DNA of 64,000 nucleotides from positions 1,919,787 through 1,983,786 of the forward strand of contig NW_022985552.1 in NCBI RefSeq assembly GCF_010093815.1, in the 5' to 3' direction. This document shows positions 8,835 through 22,330 of the stretch, in pieces. The DNA comes from Pseudovirgaria hyperparasitica. Lineage: Eukaryota > Ascomycota > Dothideomycetes > Acrospermales > Acrospermaceae. Under the pieces are notes generated by a model that was given only the letters and a program-made list of their open reading frames with translations, was not told the origin of the DNA and did not search any database. The position numbers and the translations under genes were made by a program. Position 1 is the first letter of the stretch; each line of letters opens with the position of its first letter.

Positions 8835-11518
8835 TAACCTTACCCCTAGCGTCTCTACTAGTATATCTACTACTAGTAATAGTATAATAGGAGCTTAAAA
8901 TAATAACCTAGTAACTCGTAGAGAGATACTTAACTTCTTCGTAGCATTTACGCGATAAGGAAGAATAGTATCTCTATCTACTCTAGCCCCTAAGCACTTT
9001 AAAGAAATAAACATTACGGCCTTCCTTCGGAAGTACGAGGACATATATATAAACTATAAAGTTCCGCCTAATAAGAAGATAACCTCTCTACCGTTATACT
9101 ACGAGGACTATCTCCGTTCTACTATTAAAGGAATAGATAGGTTTTAGAAATAGTAGTAGGCTATACTACGTGAAGAATTATTAAAGGAATTCTCTCTATT
9201 TAACTCCGCCCTTAAGGAAGGTACCATCCACTTTATCTAAAAATATATAGAAATGGTTAAAGTAGACCTATCCTACTCTCTCTCTATATACTACTCCTAG
9301 TATCGTATTATTACGGAGAAACTTACGGCTAAAGGAAGCCTAAGCTCGTATTTATAAATAGAGCTCTTCCTAGAAGGGCTATCTAATAGTCTTAAGGCTC
9401 GGGCTATAGAGAAATATTAACTTATAATAGAAGTATATAGTTATAACTAGGTAATTATCTATGGCTTCGTATCACGAAAGGCTAGAGCACTTAAGGAACT
9501 AGCTTATATTAATAAGTACTTAGCCGTATAAGAGCTAGCTATAGCCATATACTATAAATTAAAGATAGGGAGTAAGAAGACTAGCTTAGAAGAGTAGTTA
9601 TATAAAGAAAGAAGAACTAATAAATTTAGCTACCCCTCTCTAGTCGAAGTATATATCACGCTAGAATCGGATAAGTTTAACGAGATGGTAGAGAGATTTA
9701 GTAAACTAGACCTCACGTTAATTAAGATAAAGTCCTACTTTACCTCTAATCTCTTATTCCTATCTCTTAAGAAGTACGAACCTAAGCTACTTTCGGCTAT
9801 TATTAACTAGTAGGCGCGAAGGCTAAATCTTTTAATACACCTCTAAGTATAAGGCATGTCTATAGAACTAATATAAGTTTATCTATAGAATTATATATAG
9901 AATAGAGAATATATCTCTACCCGAGACTTCTAAGAAGGCGTTATAGTCTAGGATAGGCCTCGAAGACTAATTATATGCATTACGTACGGAGGAGATTACC
10001 TAATATATAGATGTCTAGAGATAGTAGGATACATTAGAGACGGATTACTAAATATTAATAGGGTATAAGTATTCTAAGGGCGTTTTAGGGCGAACGGAGA
10101 AGAAATTCTATTACTACCCTTCTTAGTAGGGCTATAAGCTACTCTATAAGCTATCCGGAACTATATAGTAACGGTTTAAAACGGCCTAAGCTAGTACGGA
10201 GGGGGAGTAAAGGTTTCTACGTCTATAGTAAATATTAACGCTTTATAGGGAGTACTAGTATATAGTATTAGTATAAAATCTATAAAGGGTCCCTACTAGG
10301 CCTTAGCGGATAGTGATTCGGAAGAAGAAGTTATATCGCCCGAGAGTAAGAAAGATAGATATATAGAATTCTATAAACGCTTCGACATAGCTAGTAATAG
10401 ATATATCTATAAGGAAATAGCTCTAGAAGAGCCCGCTATACTTATAATATCTAGAAGGGGGATTACGAAGAGTATACCTAATTATACTAAGGAAAGAAAG
10501 ATTACCTATCTCCGCGGAATGCGTAAAGGGTAGTATATAAGAATTATTAAGGAATAGGAGGACGGTAAGAAGAGTAGCGACTAGAGAATATCTAAATAAG
10601 AGCTAACGGCGTCTAAGAATAAGATAGATAAAGGGGATAGCCTAAATTCTAGTTAAAAGGCACGTATCTAAGGCGTTAAGCTTAATAACTATCTACGCGA
10701 GGGATAGTAGCTAAGTATAGAAGCTAGTAAAGCATGGCTAGTGCGCGTTCTAGGGATAACTATAAATATTACTATTAGCGAACTATTAAGCCTTAATAGT
10801 AACTTACGTCATGCGGTATTCGAGAAGGGCGCCCCTAACTTTATAGCTAGAGAGGTCTACGAGACTTAAGAGGAGAGAGCTAAGAAGAAAGAAAGAAACG
10901 ACTATACTATAGCTCCTAAGATAAATAAACTTAACGTATTAGTACCCCTCTATACTATAGGGATAGCTATTATATAATAAGATATTAATTAGCTTAAGGG
11001 AGGGATAGTAAGGCTAGTAGCTAAGTGTCTAAGGTACCCTATGGAAGTTAGTTCTAAAAGGGTAACTAGTATAGTACTATTTAATAGTAGTACGTAGGTA
11101 AATAGTATTCGACTAGATACTATAAGGCGTCTTAGGCTAGTAATATCTTCGCTTCTACTATATATAAAGAACTCGAGTTTAGTTAGTACTACTTAGTATA
11201 GTACTCTATTCGTAGGAATAGTATAGTAATATCTAATCTATATAGGTCGGATCGTTATAGCCACTTCGATATTTATATATAGCGAACTTAATTATAACCT
11301 TATCCTAGGGGAGCTATATACTAGGTAGGCCTTACTTACGGTATAGAGGTTAGCCTCTAGGTAAGTACTCTTAATAGTCTACTCTATATATAGATAAGAA
11401 TATATAACCTTTAAAACTAGTCCGGACGAGTATATTCTAGTCTTAGAGAAGGAGGGTAACTCTATAGCTAGAGACTAACTATATAGCGGAGTATATCGCC
11501 AGAAGCCGGAGTTAAGCC

Positions 11519-11555
11519 GGATTATTAGTTAAGGGCTACCCTTAACTAATAATCC
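11519..11555. repeat. PR-RT palindrome, copy A
   Basis: This is a perfect inverted repeat with 17-bp arms, GGATTATTAGTTAAGGG and its complement, around the spacer CTA. It lies in the gag-pol frame between protease and RT and is read there as ISQGLPLTNN, with Gln mutated to stop. A transcript could form a hairpin with a 3-nt loop. Confidence 0.93.
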
Positions 11556-14500
11556 GTACTAAATAGGGTCCGGTAAACCTACTAATAAAGGGGATAGGAT
11601 ATATTTTTATATAGATATAGAAATAAGTTATATAGAGTTACTTTCCGAGAAAATCCGGCCTAAAAATATTACTTAGTTATTAAGAAAAGATAACTTAGCC
11701 GCTCTAGTTACGGCGGTAAGGTATACTACCTTCGTATATAAATAAGGTACGATAATAGAATAGCTTATAGTAGGCTCTACCGGCCTCTAAAGACGGTATT
11801 TATCCGGGGTATTAAAGGGATTTAGTATAGCTACTATATATAAAAGAAAGGGAGTTAAAGTATACCCTATAGATAACTCCGAAGCCTACCGAAAGGTCTC
11901 TAGGAATCTATTAGGGTATCTAGACTAGCGTGAATAAGTAATCGTATAGTAGGTACTTCTTCCGGCCATCTACCTAGGCCTTAACGCGTTTAATAGGCTA
12001 ATAGAGCCTTAAAGGGTAACTATCCTACTAGGAACACGTCTAACGCCTCTATATATAAGTTAGCTAAAGATTAGAATAGAGCTACGTCCCACGGAACTTA
12101 AGTTACTATATATAATCTTATTATATCGCGAGGAAGTACTAGTATAGGAATTCTTATACCTTAGTAAATTTAATAAAGAGGTGGTACCTCCGTAGAAGAT
12201 CCGAACGGTAGAATATAAGGTATAGTAGACTAAGAACTTTAATATTCCTAGAGCCCTTTATAGGAAGGTACTTATAATTCTAAAAGAGCGTCTTAATAGC
12301 GGAAGGCTCGAGCCCTATAGTAGTCCTTATTAAAACGCCTATTTTCTCGTAGAAAAGAAGAAGGAAGCTAATAAGGAACGAGATTATAGGTTAATTAATT
12401 CGGCGATAGAAATTAACCGAGTTACCATTCGTAATGCGGCTACGCTACCCTCGTATAAAGAATTCTTAGAGTACTTTACGGGGATAGCCGTCTTAATATT
12501 TACCGACTTCTTCTTAGAATATAATTAGATTCTATTAGTAGAGTATTACCGAGACTTAACGGGGTTTATAACGCCCCTAGAATTACTACGTAGGATAATA
12601 TTACCTTAAGGGGCCACTAATTTAGTAGCTTAGTTCGTTAGAATTATATTAACTATTATATAAGAACATATCCCGGAGAGGGCTCTACTATTTCTAGATA
12701 ACTTAGATATTAAAGGACCTACGACGAAATATAACTCTAAGGAGGCCCTACCTAGAATTCGTAGATATATTCTAGAATATTTAATTAACGTAGATAAGGT
12801 TCTCGCGGATATAGAGCGCGCCGGATACGCCCTAAGTAGTAAGAAGACTTAGTAGTATATTAAAGCCGCTAACGTTATAGGATACGTCTACGGTATTAAA
12901 GGGAGGCGACCGAGTAATAAAAAGGTTACTACTATTAGGGACTAGAAACCCTATAAAAACACGACGAATATATAAGCCTTCCTTAGCGTTTATATATATT
13001 TCCGGATATAGATCCCCGGGTACGCTATTATTATATTATCACTATTTATACTATTAAAGAATAAATCGGTCTAGTAGTAGATAGCTAAGGAGTAGACCTC
13101 GATAGACGCGCTAAAGATAGCTCTAACTACTACTCCCGTACTAATAACGTTATAGTATAGGATAGATATAGAAGATATAATTCTAGTAGTAGACTCTAGT
13201 AACGTTAGGTGGGGGCTACGTTAATATAGGAGAACGAGAATCGTAAATATTAGCTATCGCGGTATAATAGAGGAATATAGTTAAAAGCTAAGAGAAACTA
13301 CGATACCGTGAAACTAGAGTACCGAGCCCTCCTCCACGCGTTATAGAAGTTCCAGTAATATCTCTATAGCACGTACTTTATTATAGAAATAGATATAAAT
13401 ACTCTAGTCGCTTAAATTAACTATACCGTAACTAACTTACTAGGGGCGCTCGTTACTAGGTGGCTCGTATAGATTTAGCTATAGAACTTTATAGTTAGGC
13501 ACGTACCTAGGAAGCGTAATATAGTCGCTAATAGTATCTTACGGATACACGAAGGAGAAGAACTACTAGATATCTCTAGCTTTAACCTAGACGAGTTCGT
13601 GGATATGGCTCTATATATAGACGTGCTAGAGACGTTATTAATTAAGTCTATTAGCGGGAGAGATTACACGATAGAGACACTCGACTATACCGCTATTAAG
13701 TCTCCCTTAATAGATGAATATAGCGATAAATAATAGAGGATTACGAAGTATCTTACTATACTTAAGAGGCTAACTAACCTAACCGACCGAGCGTATAAGG
13801 CCTTTATAACCGACTACCTAAAGTTCCTTATACGTAACCGAATACTCTAGTAGAGAGAAGATAGGTATCACTAATATATACGAGTAATTAAGAATCCGAA
13901 TACTAGGGCGCGTATAATTACTACCACTTATAACGAGATAGATTATAGAGGTAGCGAAGGGACCCTCGGAAGGATTAAGAATAAGTATTAGTAGATAGAT
14001 ATACGTAGAGACGTGCGATAGTATATGAAAACCTATAACGAATATTAATAATGAAGTAAGCTCCTCGGAGGTCTTAATAAAGGGCTCTACTACATTATAA
14101 TACCTATTCTTTAGTAAAGAATATACTTAGACGTAACGATACTACTATCTTCTATAGAGTATAGTAAAGTAGTATCTATACGAGAATAGCTAAGCGGATA
14201 GACTAAGGCGGAGGCATATACGGTAGCTATATCCATAGTTATCGTAAAGTTCCTCTTTAAGAACGTAATCTATAGATATAGAATCATTCCTAAAATCATC
14301 TATAACGGTAGTAGAGAAAATATAGGTGCCATAGAGGAGCTCCTCTAACTCTATAGAATTTATTAGAAGGTTACGTCTACGTATAATCCCCGAGTAAATA
14401 GAATTATTAAGAGAAGTTTTATACTACTTACTAATGCTCTCGCGAAGATAACTAATAGTAGATTTAAGAACTAGCCTAACTACCTCTATACGGTCGTCTA

Positions 14501-15520
14501 GGTAGATAGAATAACGATACGTGCTAGTATAGGGTATAGTACTATATATCTCGTACTCGGCTATAAACCAATTATACCTATTAAAGTCGAATTCGAGTCG
14601 CTCCGAATACTCCCTTAGGATAAGGTATAATCGACGTCTAACTTACTCGCTCTTTAAGCTAGATAACTTAAGAGAAGATCCGAGGATCTTAAGGAGGCCT
14701 ATATCTACGCGATACGAACGCGTAAGGAATTAAAAGAGGCATGGAATAACGACTATTACCTTCGTTAAGAGTCGTTACTAGTCGATATAATTATCCTTCT
14801 ATATAACTTATAGTAATAGAAGAATATAGGGCGGAAGCTAAGGTAGTATTAGAGGGGGCTATATAGAATCCAATCCGTGTTTAATTATACTTATAAGCTC
14901 GTAGAGCTTAATAGAGCTATACTTAGAGGGACGTTTCCTAGCCATAGGTTAAAGAAATATTTCATAAGAAATGTAAGTAACGAGAGTTATAACGAGCCCT
15001 TATAACTACTAATTAGAAGAATTACTAAGGAAAATAAGGAGAGTAGCGATAAGGAAAACTATTATAAATAACTCATGGAATACCTCGACGACGCCATACG
15101 AACCCGGGTAGAAGTAGTAATTTCTACTCCGTAAGGCTTTAATAGAGAGGAATATTTACGTTTCCCTAGAATCGACATCTCCTTCTAGGGGATAGAAGTT
15201 TTTTTAAGGAGGGAAGGGATACTTATAAAAGTAGTCTTATAATAATAAACTCTATTATCGAAAGAGGATAATAAACCCTATTATTACTATAAAATAATAA
15301 AACCTATTATTAAAGTAAGTAATGCTCGAAAGAAGACATAATGGCGTTTACGCGAAATTCCACCTACCATACATTAAAACTAGTTATATAATTAAAGCCT
15401 ACCTATCGAAGGCCTATTTCGTTACTATAGAACGGGCCCTATTAGAAACTAATAAGGAAGAAAAGAAGGAGGAGGTATAAGAGAAAAAGATACTTATAGA
15501 AAGTCTTATAAGGATAAGAA

Positions 15521-15622
15521 TATACCTAGTATCTATTCATTTATAGATTCCGCTATATACCCGGTAGATATATTTATTTATAGATTTCCTATATACCTAG
15601 TATATATTTATTCATAGATTTA
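15521..15622. repeat. Three 35-36-bp tandem units between pol and ORF3
   Basis: Units start TATACC(T/C)(A/G)GTA at 15521, 15556 and 15592, and each contains TTTATAGATT or TTCATAGATT. The same array is present in copy B (53381 onward) and copy C (from about 59414), so it belongs to the element. It lies just upstream of the likely ORF3 promoter. Confidence 0.75.
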
Positions 15623-15696
15623 ATACGTATACGGGCCTACGGCCGTTAGTAAGAATTATTTATAAAAATTACTATATACCTAGCATTCGAGGAGGC

Positions 15697-15760
15697 ATAA
15701 AAAGAGAACTTAAGATAGTATATAACTCTTCCCTCTTACACCTCTCTATACCTCCTTAAT
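15697..15760 (+). promoter_or_regulatory. Possible internal promoter for ORF3
   Basis: ATAAAAAG at 15697-15704 resembles a TATA box. It is followed by a pyrimidine-rich run (about 15727-15756) of the kind common upstream of fungal transcription starts, and then by the presumed ORF3 start at 15763. The arrangement is conserved in B and C. This is inferred from position and composition only. Confidence 0.35.
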
Positions 15761-15762
15761 TA

Positions 15763-18700
15763 ATAAAACCTTCTCCTCTACTTCCGCCTCGCTTAAACTA
15801 TCTCTCCTTAGAATATAACTTACTAATAGAACTAATAATAATAATAGCCCCGCTAAAGAAGAAAACGCCTACCTATAAAGAGTTATAAGATCGTTAAGCA
15901 CTAATAAGATAGACGCGGTTCTAGTTAAGAGTCGTAAGTACTAAAGTAGGGCTATTAACGGCTATCGTGGTATTAAGGCCATCTACTACTCCGTATAGAT
16001 AGGCTATAGAAGCTACGGAAATAAATAAGTCTACTATTAACCGAATTATCGCTATCTAGGACCCGTAAGAGCGATAGAACTATATTCTAGATATATTTAA
16101 TAATCTTCTTCACATTACCAGCCTCGTAGAATAGCTCTTAAGTAGTATAGTTAACCTCTTCTAGAAAGTAGGAGCCGTAATAGGGTATAGTAAGGTAAAG
16201 ATTAACTCCTCTATTCCGAAAGAAGTCCATGAGATAATTTATTATAGAAGAGATACTAACTCCCGCATCCTAAAAGCTAAAAATATAATCCTATAAAACT
16301 AGCGAAAAGACCTCCCTAATAATAATAGCTAGTTACTCTAATCCGCCCTCGGATAGCTCTAGTAAACATAGAACTTTATAGAAAAGCTAGTAGCGCTCTT
16401 ACGAGTGCGAATATAGGCGAGAGTAAGGAACTAGTTAAACGTATCTCTATAGTTCTAAATCGGCTAGGGATAGAAGAGAAGGGGAATTAAGGTATATCTT
16501 TAGAGCTCTAATATTAATACTACCCTAGCTAGCAATAGTAATAAGGACGGCCTATCTCTCTAGTAACTCTCGAACTACCCTAGCTAATAAAATGAACTAA
16601 CGTTCTATAATAAGACGGGACTTATTATCCCCGCTAGTTAATAGTCACGGATAAGTAGAATGGTTCATAGGCCCGTTAAATACTACCTATAAATTAAAGA
16701 GATAAGTATATCGCCTCTGTCTTAGACCTTACCGTCGCTAAAACTAGCGTAGGTAACGCCCGTAGTAAAGTCCCCTCTATAAAGCACGCCTTCTAGTTTA
16801 GTAGTACGTCGTCTCTTTAAAGCTAGTCGTCTATTCGAAGTAAGTATTTCTCCTACTACTACTAGTAAACGTCCCTTACCGGGCCATGCGAGAACGTCTT
16901 TAGTACCCGTTATAGCTACGCCGATAAAACCTACTCGCGGACATGCCTTATCTACTAGCCCTTAGTAATTACTAGAGGCGTCTATATAATAATCCCCGGT
17001 TATTCTTAGTTCGCACCCTAAGATAATAGCATTAGTCGAGAAAGAGGACGAGCCTAAGAAGTATTAATGCGCGCCTTTAGTGACGAAGACTTTTAAGATA
17101 GCTATATTATTAAAGAAGAATTTCACGAGTATTAAGGGAATGGCCCTACTAGTACGCTAGAAAGCGTAGATAGGTAACATAGCTATTCCGTATAAAGTCT
17201 ACTATAAGTATTACTAAGACGTGGCTAGAAAGAATAATATACTCGTTAGCGTGTTCTACTTAAACCTAGTAGCGAGACTTAAAATAGTATATAAGTTTAG
17301 AGATAACGTAGGGGCCCTTAAAGTTTATAAGGACTACTATACCTGGTTCGCGAAGTACGCGCGGCCACCTTATCCGATAGAGGTATTAGATATCTATTAT
17401 TACTAGGCCCTAGAGACCCTAAAGCAAGTTATTAATATTAAAACCATCCTTACTAGTATTATATTTATAATTTAGAAGGAGAACGGTAGAATAGGTAGAT
17501 AACTCTTCGACGAGTAGGAACGTACTAGAAGTATTAATATTAAAGGGCTCTTCGAGCCACTTAAAAAGACGACCTCTATACTTAATAAAAGTATTCTAGA
17601 ACTCGCGAGGGATAAATTTAATATATATAAGTACTACCAGCGTATGTTTAATAAGAAATCGAACTACGGCTGGCTATAAACTATATACCACTCCTATATC
17701 TAATAGTTTATTAGGTAATATCTACTTTACTAGCTTACCTATATCGCTCTTCGGCCTAATCTTAACTACTATCTAATCTCGTACCCGTACTATATGAAGT
17801 CCTAGAATAGGGGCGATAAGACGGGTTTTAAGTATCTTAATAACGCTATTAATCGAATTCTCGATTCTAGTAATAGACACGAGTTTAATATAATCTAGGG
17901 GAGCATTAGTCTCGACGACGAACGAAGTAACGACTATACTATAATCATTCCCCGCTCCTATAAGTTCTTAAATAAATAGTAGTTAAAGGCTAAGCTCCGC
18001 GAGGGGGTCAATCGAAACGGTATAATCACGGCTATTAATAATAAGATCTATAATATAGATGATAGGAAACGATTTAGTCCCTTTGTCCCGGTCCCCTACC
18101 AGTCCCTTAAAGTACGTATCTCTAGTCTACTAATAATATACGGCGCCTAGGGTCCCGTAAAGGGTGGAAGACGTATAATACTTCTATAGTATATCGCGAT
18201 TAGCCCTAATTACATAATAATAGAAGTGCCTAAAATAGGTATATAGGAATAACTTATAGTAGCTCATAGGAATTTAACTCCGGGACCCACGTCTCCGTTA
18301 GGATTTTCTAATAAATATAGCGCGATTCCTTTTACCTTCCTAGCCGTAGTTTAACTCCCGAGTTTTAACGCCGTTAGTAACGTATTAGTCGGCCGTAAAA
18401 GATAGAACAGCTAGAAGGTAAAAGAAGAGGTAGCTGCGTGGCTTAACGTAAGTCCTTAATAACTTAAAGCCAAGGTAGACGCCTAGTTTAAGGAGGGCTC
18501 GAGGGTATTCGTGGAGACCTTTAAGAAAATAGTAAGGTAGAAAAGGCTAGTCTATAGGGATAGGTCGTTCTAGAAGGAATTTAATAAGGCGCACGCCGCT
18601 AAGCGGCTAATTAATTTTAAGAAATTCGAGTCCAACGCGGGCCTAGATAACGTCAAAGAGAACTTCTACAGATAGAAGAGGCCTAATAAACTATCCAACA

Positions 18701-18804
18701 AGGAGGAATCTAACCTCTCTAAGATAAGTAACACAATTCTTTAGGAGCTGGCTCACGACCTCAAGTACTAAGATTAGGCGCCTAAAAACCTACCTAATTA
18801 TTAG
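15763..18804 (+). pseudogene. ORF3 of copy A, unknown protein downstream of pol
   Basis: A coding-like frame of about 1013 codons lies between pol and the 3' LTR, in a different frame from pol. Stops are almost all TAG/TAA. The presumed start at 15763 reads ATA (MKPSPLLPPR if restored to ATG). The N-terminal third is Gln-rich, the middle Ser/Thr/Pro-rich, and the last third (17000-18700) is the best preserved: an open stretch of 61 codons at 17221-17406 remains, and a Lys/Arg-rich helical region lies near 18450-18650. No transmembrane segment, env-like signal or known domain is evident. The stop TAG (18802-18804) lies inside a palindrome. The distance from the pol-frame TAA to this stop is 3733 bp in A, B and C. 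Confidence 0.7.
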
Positions 18805-18829
18805 TTAAGGGCTACCCTTAACTAATAAT
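18797..18829. repeat. ORF3-end palindrome, copy A
   Basis: This is a perfect inverted repeat with 15-bp arms (ATTATTAGTTAAGGG) and spacer CTA. It supplies the ORF3 stop codon in the register AAT TAT TAG. Confidence 0.93.
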
Positions 18830-18976
18830 CCGGGCTAAGGTTTACCCGCGCCGAGAGGTTTACTAGGGGCGTATTTTATTTATATTAAGGTCTTTCTTTT
18901 AGGCGTTCTTCACACGGTTTCTTACACGGTTACTATACTACTAAGGGTAGTAGTTCTATAGGGCCGGGGAGGTATA

Positions 18977-19347
18977 TATAGAAGGCCGCTCCTATAGCCC
19001 TATATATATATGTCCCTAGCTCGATTATATAGCTTATTATATATTTAAGGAGGGCGTTTTCCTTGGTCATTCTACTCGGCACGCTTCCCCCATTACTAAT
19101 ATTCGATAATTCGATCTTTCCTTACGTTTATAGGCCTCTATAGGTATTAATTATTAGGCTTAGCTATTAATGAATTAATTAAGAGTATTATATAGACCCG
19201 TCCTATCGTAAAAGAGAACTAATAAGAAGTCGTGCGTTCAAAGAGAACTTATAATACCTAGGAGAGATACTTATGAGTTCGTCGCGACTACTATACTAAG
19301 AATACAACCATTTATAAAAGGGACATACGTGGCGATAGCTCATTATA
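18977..19347 (+). repeat. 3' LTR of copy A
   Basis: A 371-bp partner of 7935-8305, preceded by a purine-rich tract (GGGCCGGGGAGG) and followed by the target-site copy CTAC. Confidence 0.95.
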
Positions 19348-19351
19348 CTAC

Positions 19352-22330
19352 GTTCTAGGTTCGCCTAGAAGGGCGTAACATCTATTATACTATAACGACT
19401 ATTATTATACGCGAATTCTACTATACTTAGTAGAGAGGCCTAGTTATCTTATTTAAAATTATAGAATGTACGAAGGTAGGCCTTAAGCGTTTGATTCTAT
19501 CGCTCTATCTAACTATCTATTTATAGATGGAATACTATTAATATGTTTCTATTTATACCGGCCATTTCGTAGAATAACGTCTAGAATTTAGACATAAATA
19601 TACTCCCTCGGTCTATAACGATCCTTTTTAGTATACTATAGACCTTAATAATCTTATTCTAGAATACTTATACTAGTTCTTTTAATATAATTATCTTCTA
19701 TATAGGGACGTACCTAGATATCTTTATAAGTCTATCTACGATAATAAGAATTAAATTATAACTTATTCTAAGCATCTTACTTAGAGGTAAGTTAACTATA
19801 AAATCTATAGTAATATCTTCCTATATAAAGAGGGGGACTAGTAGAGGCTATAAGTTCCTATATAGCTTATGCCTAGGTACCTTTATTCTTTAATAAATCG
19901 GATAAGTAGCTATCTATTCTTTAACGTACTTAGATATATCTTTCTAAAAATAGTACTAACAAATCGAGCTTAGAGTGCGTATATACCCGAAATATTCTAC
20001 TAGGTTAGCGTTATAGTATCGGCTAACTACGGTAAATCGTGCGTTACCCGTCGGTATATAGTACTTTCTATCGTAGTAGAGTAAGCCGTCTACGAAGGTC
20101 TACTTATAGTCTACTTTAGTCTATAATAACCTATCTTACTATATTTTACGTAACTTTAAAACTATCGGGTCTATCTTTTATAGATCCACGATTAACTAGG
20201 CGAGGTCTACTTAATATATACGCCGGGCACCATTACCCTCCCTAATAGCGCTAATAAATAGCTCGCTAGGGACTTCGGTACCGCGTCTTTAGTTACTAGC
20301 TTTGGTCTTATAAATTCAATTACTAGCATTAGTATTAGTATCTCGCTAATTATTAGATAACTTATTATCTAACCTCGTCCTTAAGAGTTAGGCCTATAGC
20401 TACTCTAGAACCCTATAGCTACTATAATCCTAGGCGCCTTCTTTATAGTTAGGTCTTCTTAATATTCTATTAGCTAGGTTTATACTTCTAGGTTTATGGT
20501 AGATTATAAAGTAGAAATTTATAAGCTACTTAGCCTATCGAATCTATCGACGATTTAAAACCGTTATACTTATAAACCCCTTTAAGTTATAGTAATTAGT
20601 TAGTAACTTAACGTTATATATAGTATCTTTAAGATAATATCGCTACTACTTAAACGACTCTACTATTACTAGTAGCTCTTAGTTATAAATAGTATATCTA
20701 GTCTTAACGTCGGCTATCTTACGCGAGAAGAACGTAACTAGATACTATTAGACCTTTTTAGACTCTATTAGTCTAGGCTAGAAGAGTATACCTAAGATTA
20801 TAAATTCTAATATATTAGTTTCGACGCGAATAGGTTTAATTAGATCGAAGTACACTAGTAATAGGGCGGTTATAAATGCTTCTTTAATCTTCTTAAAGGA
20901 TGTTCTTTCGACCTTAGTTAATTTAATAGATTATGATTTAATATTACGCTATTTCTATCTACCACGGACCGTAATAGACGAGTTAGTAGTAGTAGTATAC
21001 GTATTAAGTAGTGCGGCTAAACGGGAGAAGTATTTAATAAATTTTCGGTAGTAGTTAGCGAAGCTAATAAAAGACACGTATATCTCAAATAGATTTTAGT
21101 TTAGGCTAGTCCATAATAGTAGTAACTCTATCTCTCTCTATAGTTATACCTTAATTAGTAATAACGAAGCTAAGAAAGTTAATATGGTTCTAATGGAACT
21201 CGCATTTAGATAGCTTAATATATAGCTTATACTTTTCTAGCCTATCTAGAACTATACGTACGTGCTAGATATACTCCTTCTTATTATCTAAGAAGATAAG
21301 GATATTATCTAGGTATACGATATATATCGTGTCGAGTAGGCCTACTAGCGCGTTATTAATATATGCTTAGAAGGTGTCTAGCGCGTTAGTTAGTCTAAAA
21401 GGGACTATAGTATACTTAAAGTATCTATAACGGGTTCTAAAAGCCGTTTTCCATTCGTTATCTTTCTTAATATAAAGGCGATAGTAGGCGTTACGTAGAT
21501 CGAGCTTAGTAAAGATCTTTACGCGTTCTAGTCTATCGATAGACTCGGAGATAAGAGATAGTAGATAACGATTCTTTCGCGTAATATTATTTAGGCTATA
21601 GTAGTTAATATATAGACGGAGGCTCCTATCCTTCTTCTTTATAAAGAGGATTAGAGCTCCGGCTAGGGATATACTAGGCCTAATCTATTCTTATATAAGG
21701 TTCTTTTCGATATATTCTTAAAGGGCTTATAACTTAGGTTCTAAAAGAGAGTAGATAGGTCTATATGGAGGTTACTAGCCGTCTTCGAGATTAATAGTAA
21801 GATTAGTAGATTAGTATTAAGATAGTTTGGAGGAATCGATTACTAACGCGATATATTAGTATATTTTATACTAATATAGTAGGTTTTCGTCCACTTTAAT
21901 ACTAAGCTCGCTATTTTATATAAGTAAGAGTACGTAGATAGTAGAGATCGCCTTCTTATAATCTTTCTAGAATTATTCGTCGTTAATAAGCTATACTAGT
22001 TCCTATTAAGGTGGGTTTATACGCTAGCTAGCTATCTTCTTAAGGAAGTCTAGTTTTAGGTTATATTTCTTAAGCTATAGTATATCTAGGATTATGTTAA
22101 AGGGACTATCTACCACGATAAAGGTTAAGTAGTAGAGTTTCTATTTCCCTCCGCTATCCTAGATACTATATTTAATAGTATAGGTACCGTATAACTTAAT
22201 AGGACCGTCAATACCATAGAACATAGTACCTATTAGAGCTTAGATATCGGCGTTAAGTTCTCGTGCTCGTTAGGTCGACATAACGTTAGTAGCCGACCTA
22301 CTATTAAGTATTATAGTCTAATATTATCTA
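19352..22330 (-). pseudogene. Chromovirus E protease, reverse transcriptase, RNase H and integrase core
   Basis: On the minus strand, a protease site LNSRSATN (22308-22291) stands where LDSGA is usual, with Asp changed to Asn by RIP. RT follows with KLDLRNAY near 21515-21490, PFGLTNA near 21400 and YLDN at 21315-21304 for YLDD. RNase H follows. The integrase core shows a TERQNQ-type motif near 19510 and EFAYNNS near 19420. The frame is interrupted at 19352 by copy A and continues at 7934. The gene is inactive through many stop codons. Confidence 0.88.

Larger units (their letters stand above)
8773..15248 (+). pseudogene. gag-pol of copy A, RIP-inactivated and frameshifted
   Basis: The frame starts at ATG 8773 and in collinear copy B runs in one frame to TGA. 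Visible in order: N-terminal gag; a zinc knuckle at 9976-10014 (first Cys TGC and last Cys TGT still present); protease (around 11077, counterpart of the DSGA-like site in B); reverse transcriptase with an FLDN motif at 12691-12702; RNase H; integrase with catalytic positions at 14130, 14304 and 14409. A one-base deletion after 13210 (GGT-GGGGG against GGTAGGGGG in B and C) shifts the frame inside RNase H. An in-frame TAA at 15069-15071, shared by all copies, may be a mutated Gln. Confidence 0.88.
7935..19347 (+). mobile_element. Copy A, full-length 11.4-kb LTR retrotransposon
   Basis: The copy is 11,413 bp with two 371-bp LTRs and a perfect 4-bp target-site duplication, CTAC, at 7931-7934 and 19348-19351. 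Removing it restores the integrase frame of chromovirus E. Order: LTR, leader, gag-PR-RT-RNaseH-IN, tandem repeats, ORF3, polypurine tract (around 18961-18976, GGGCCGGGGAGG), LTR. It is collinear with B and C apart from a 1-bp deletion in the RNase H region. The domain order is that of Ty3/gypsy elements. Confidence 0.95.
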
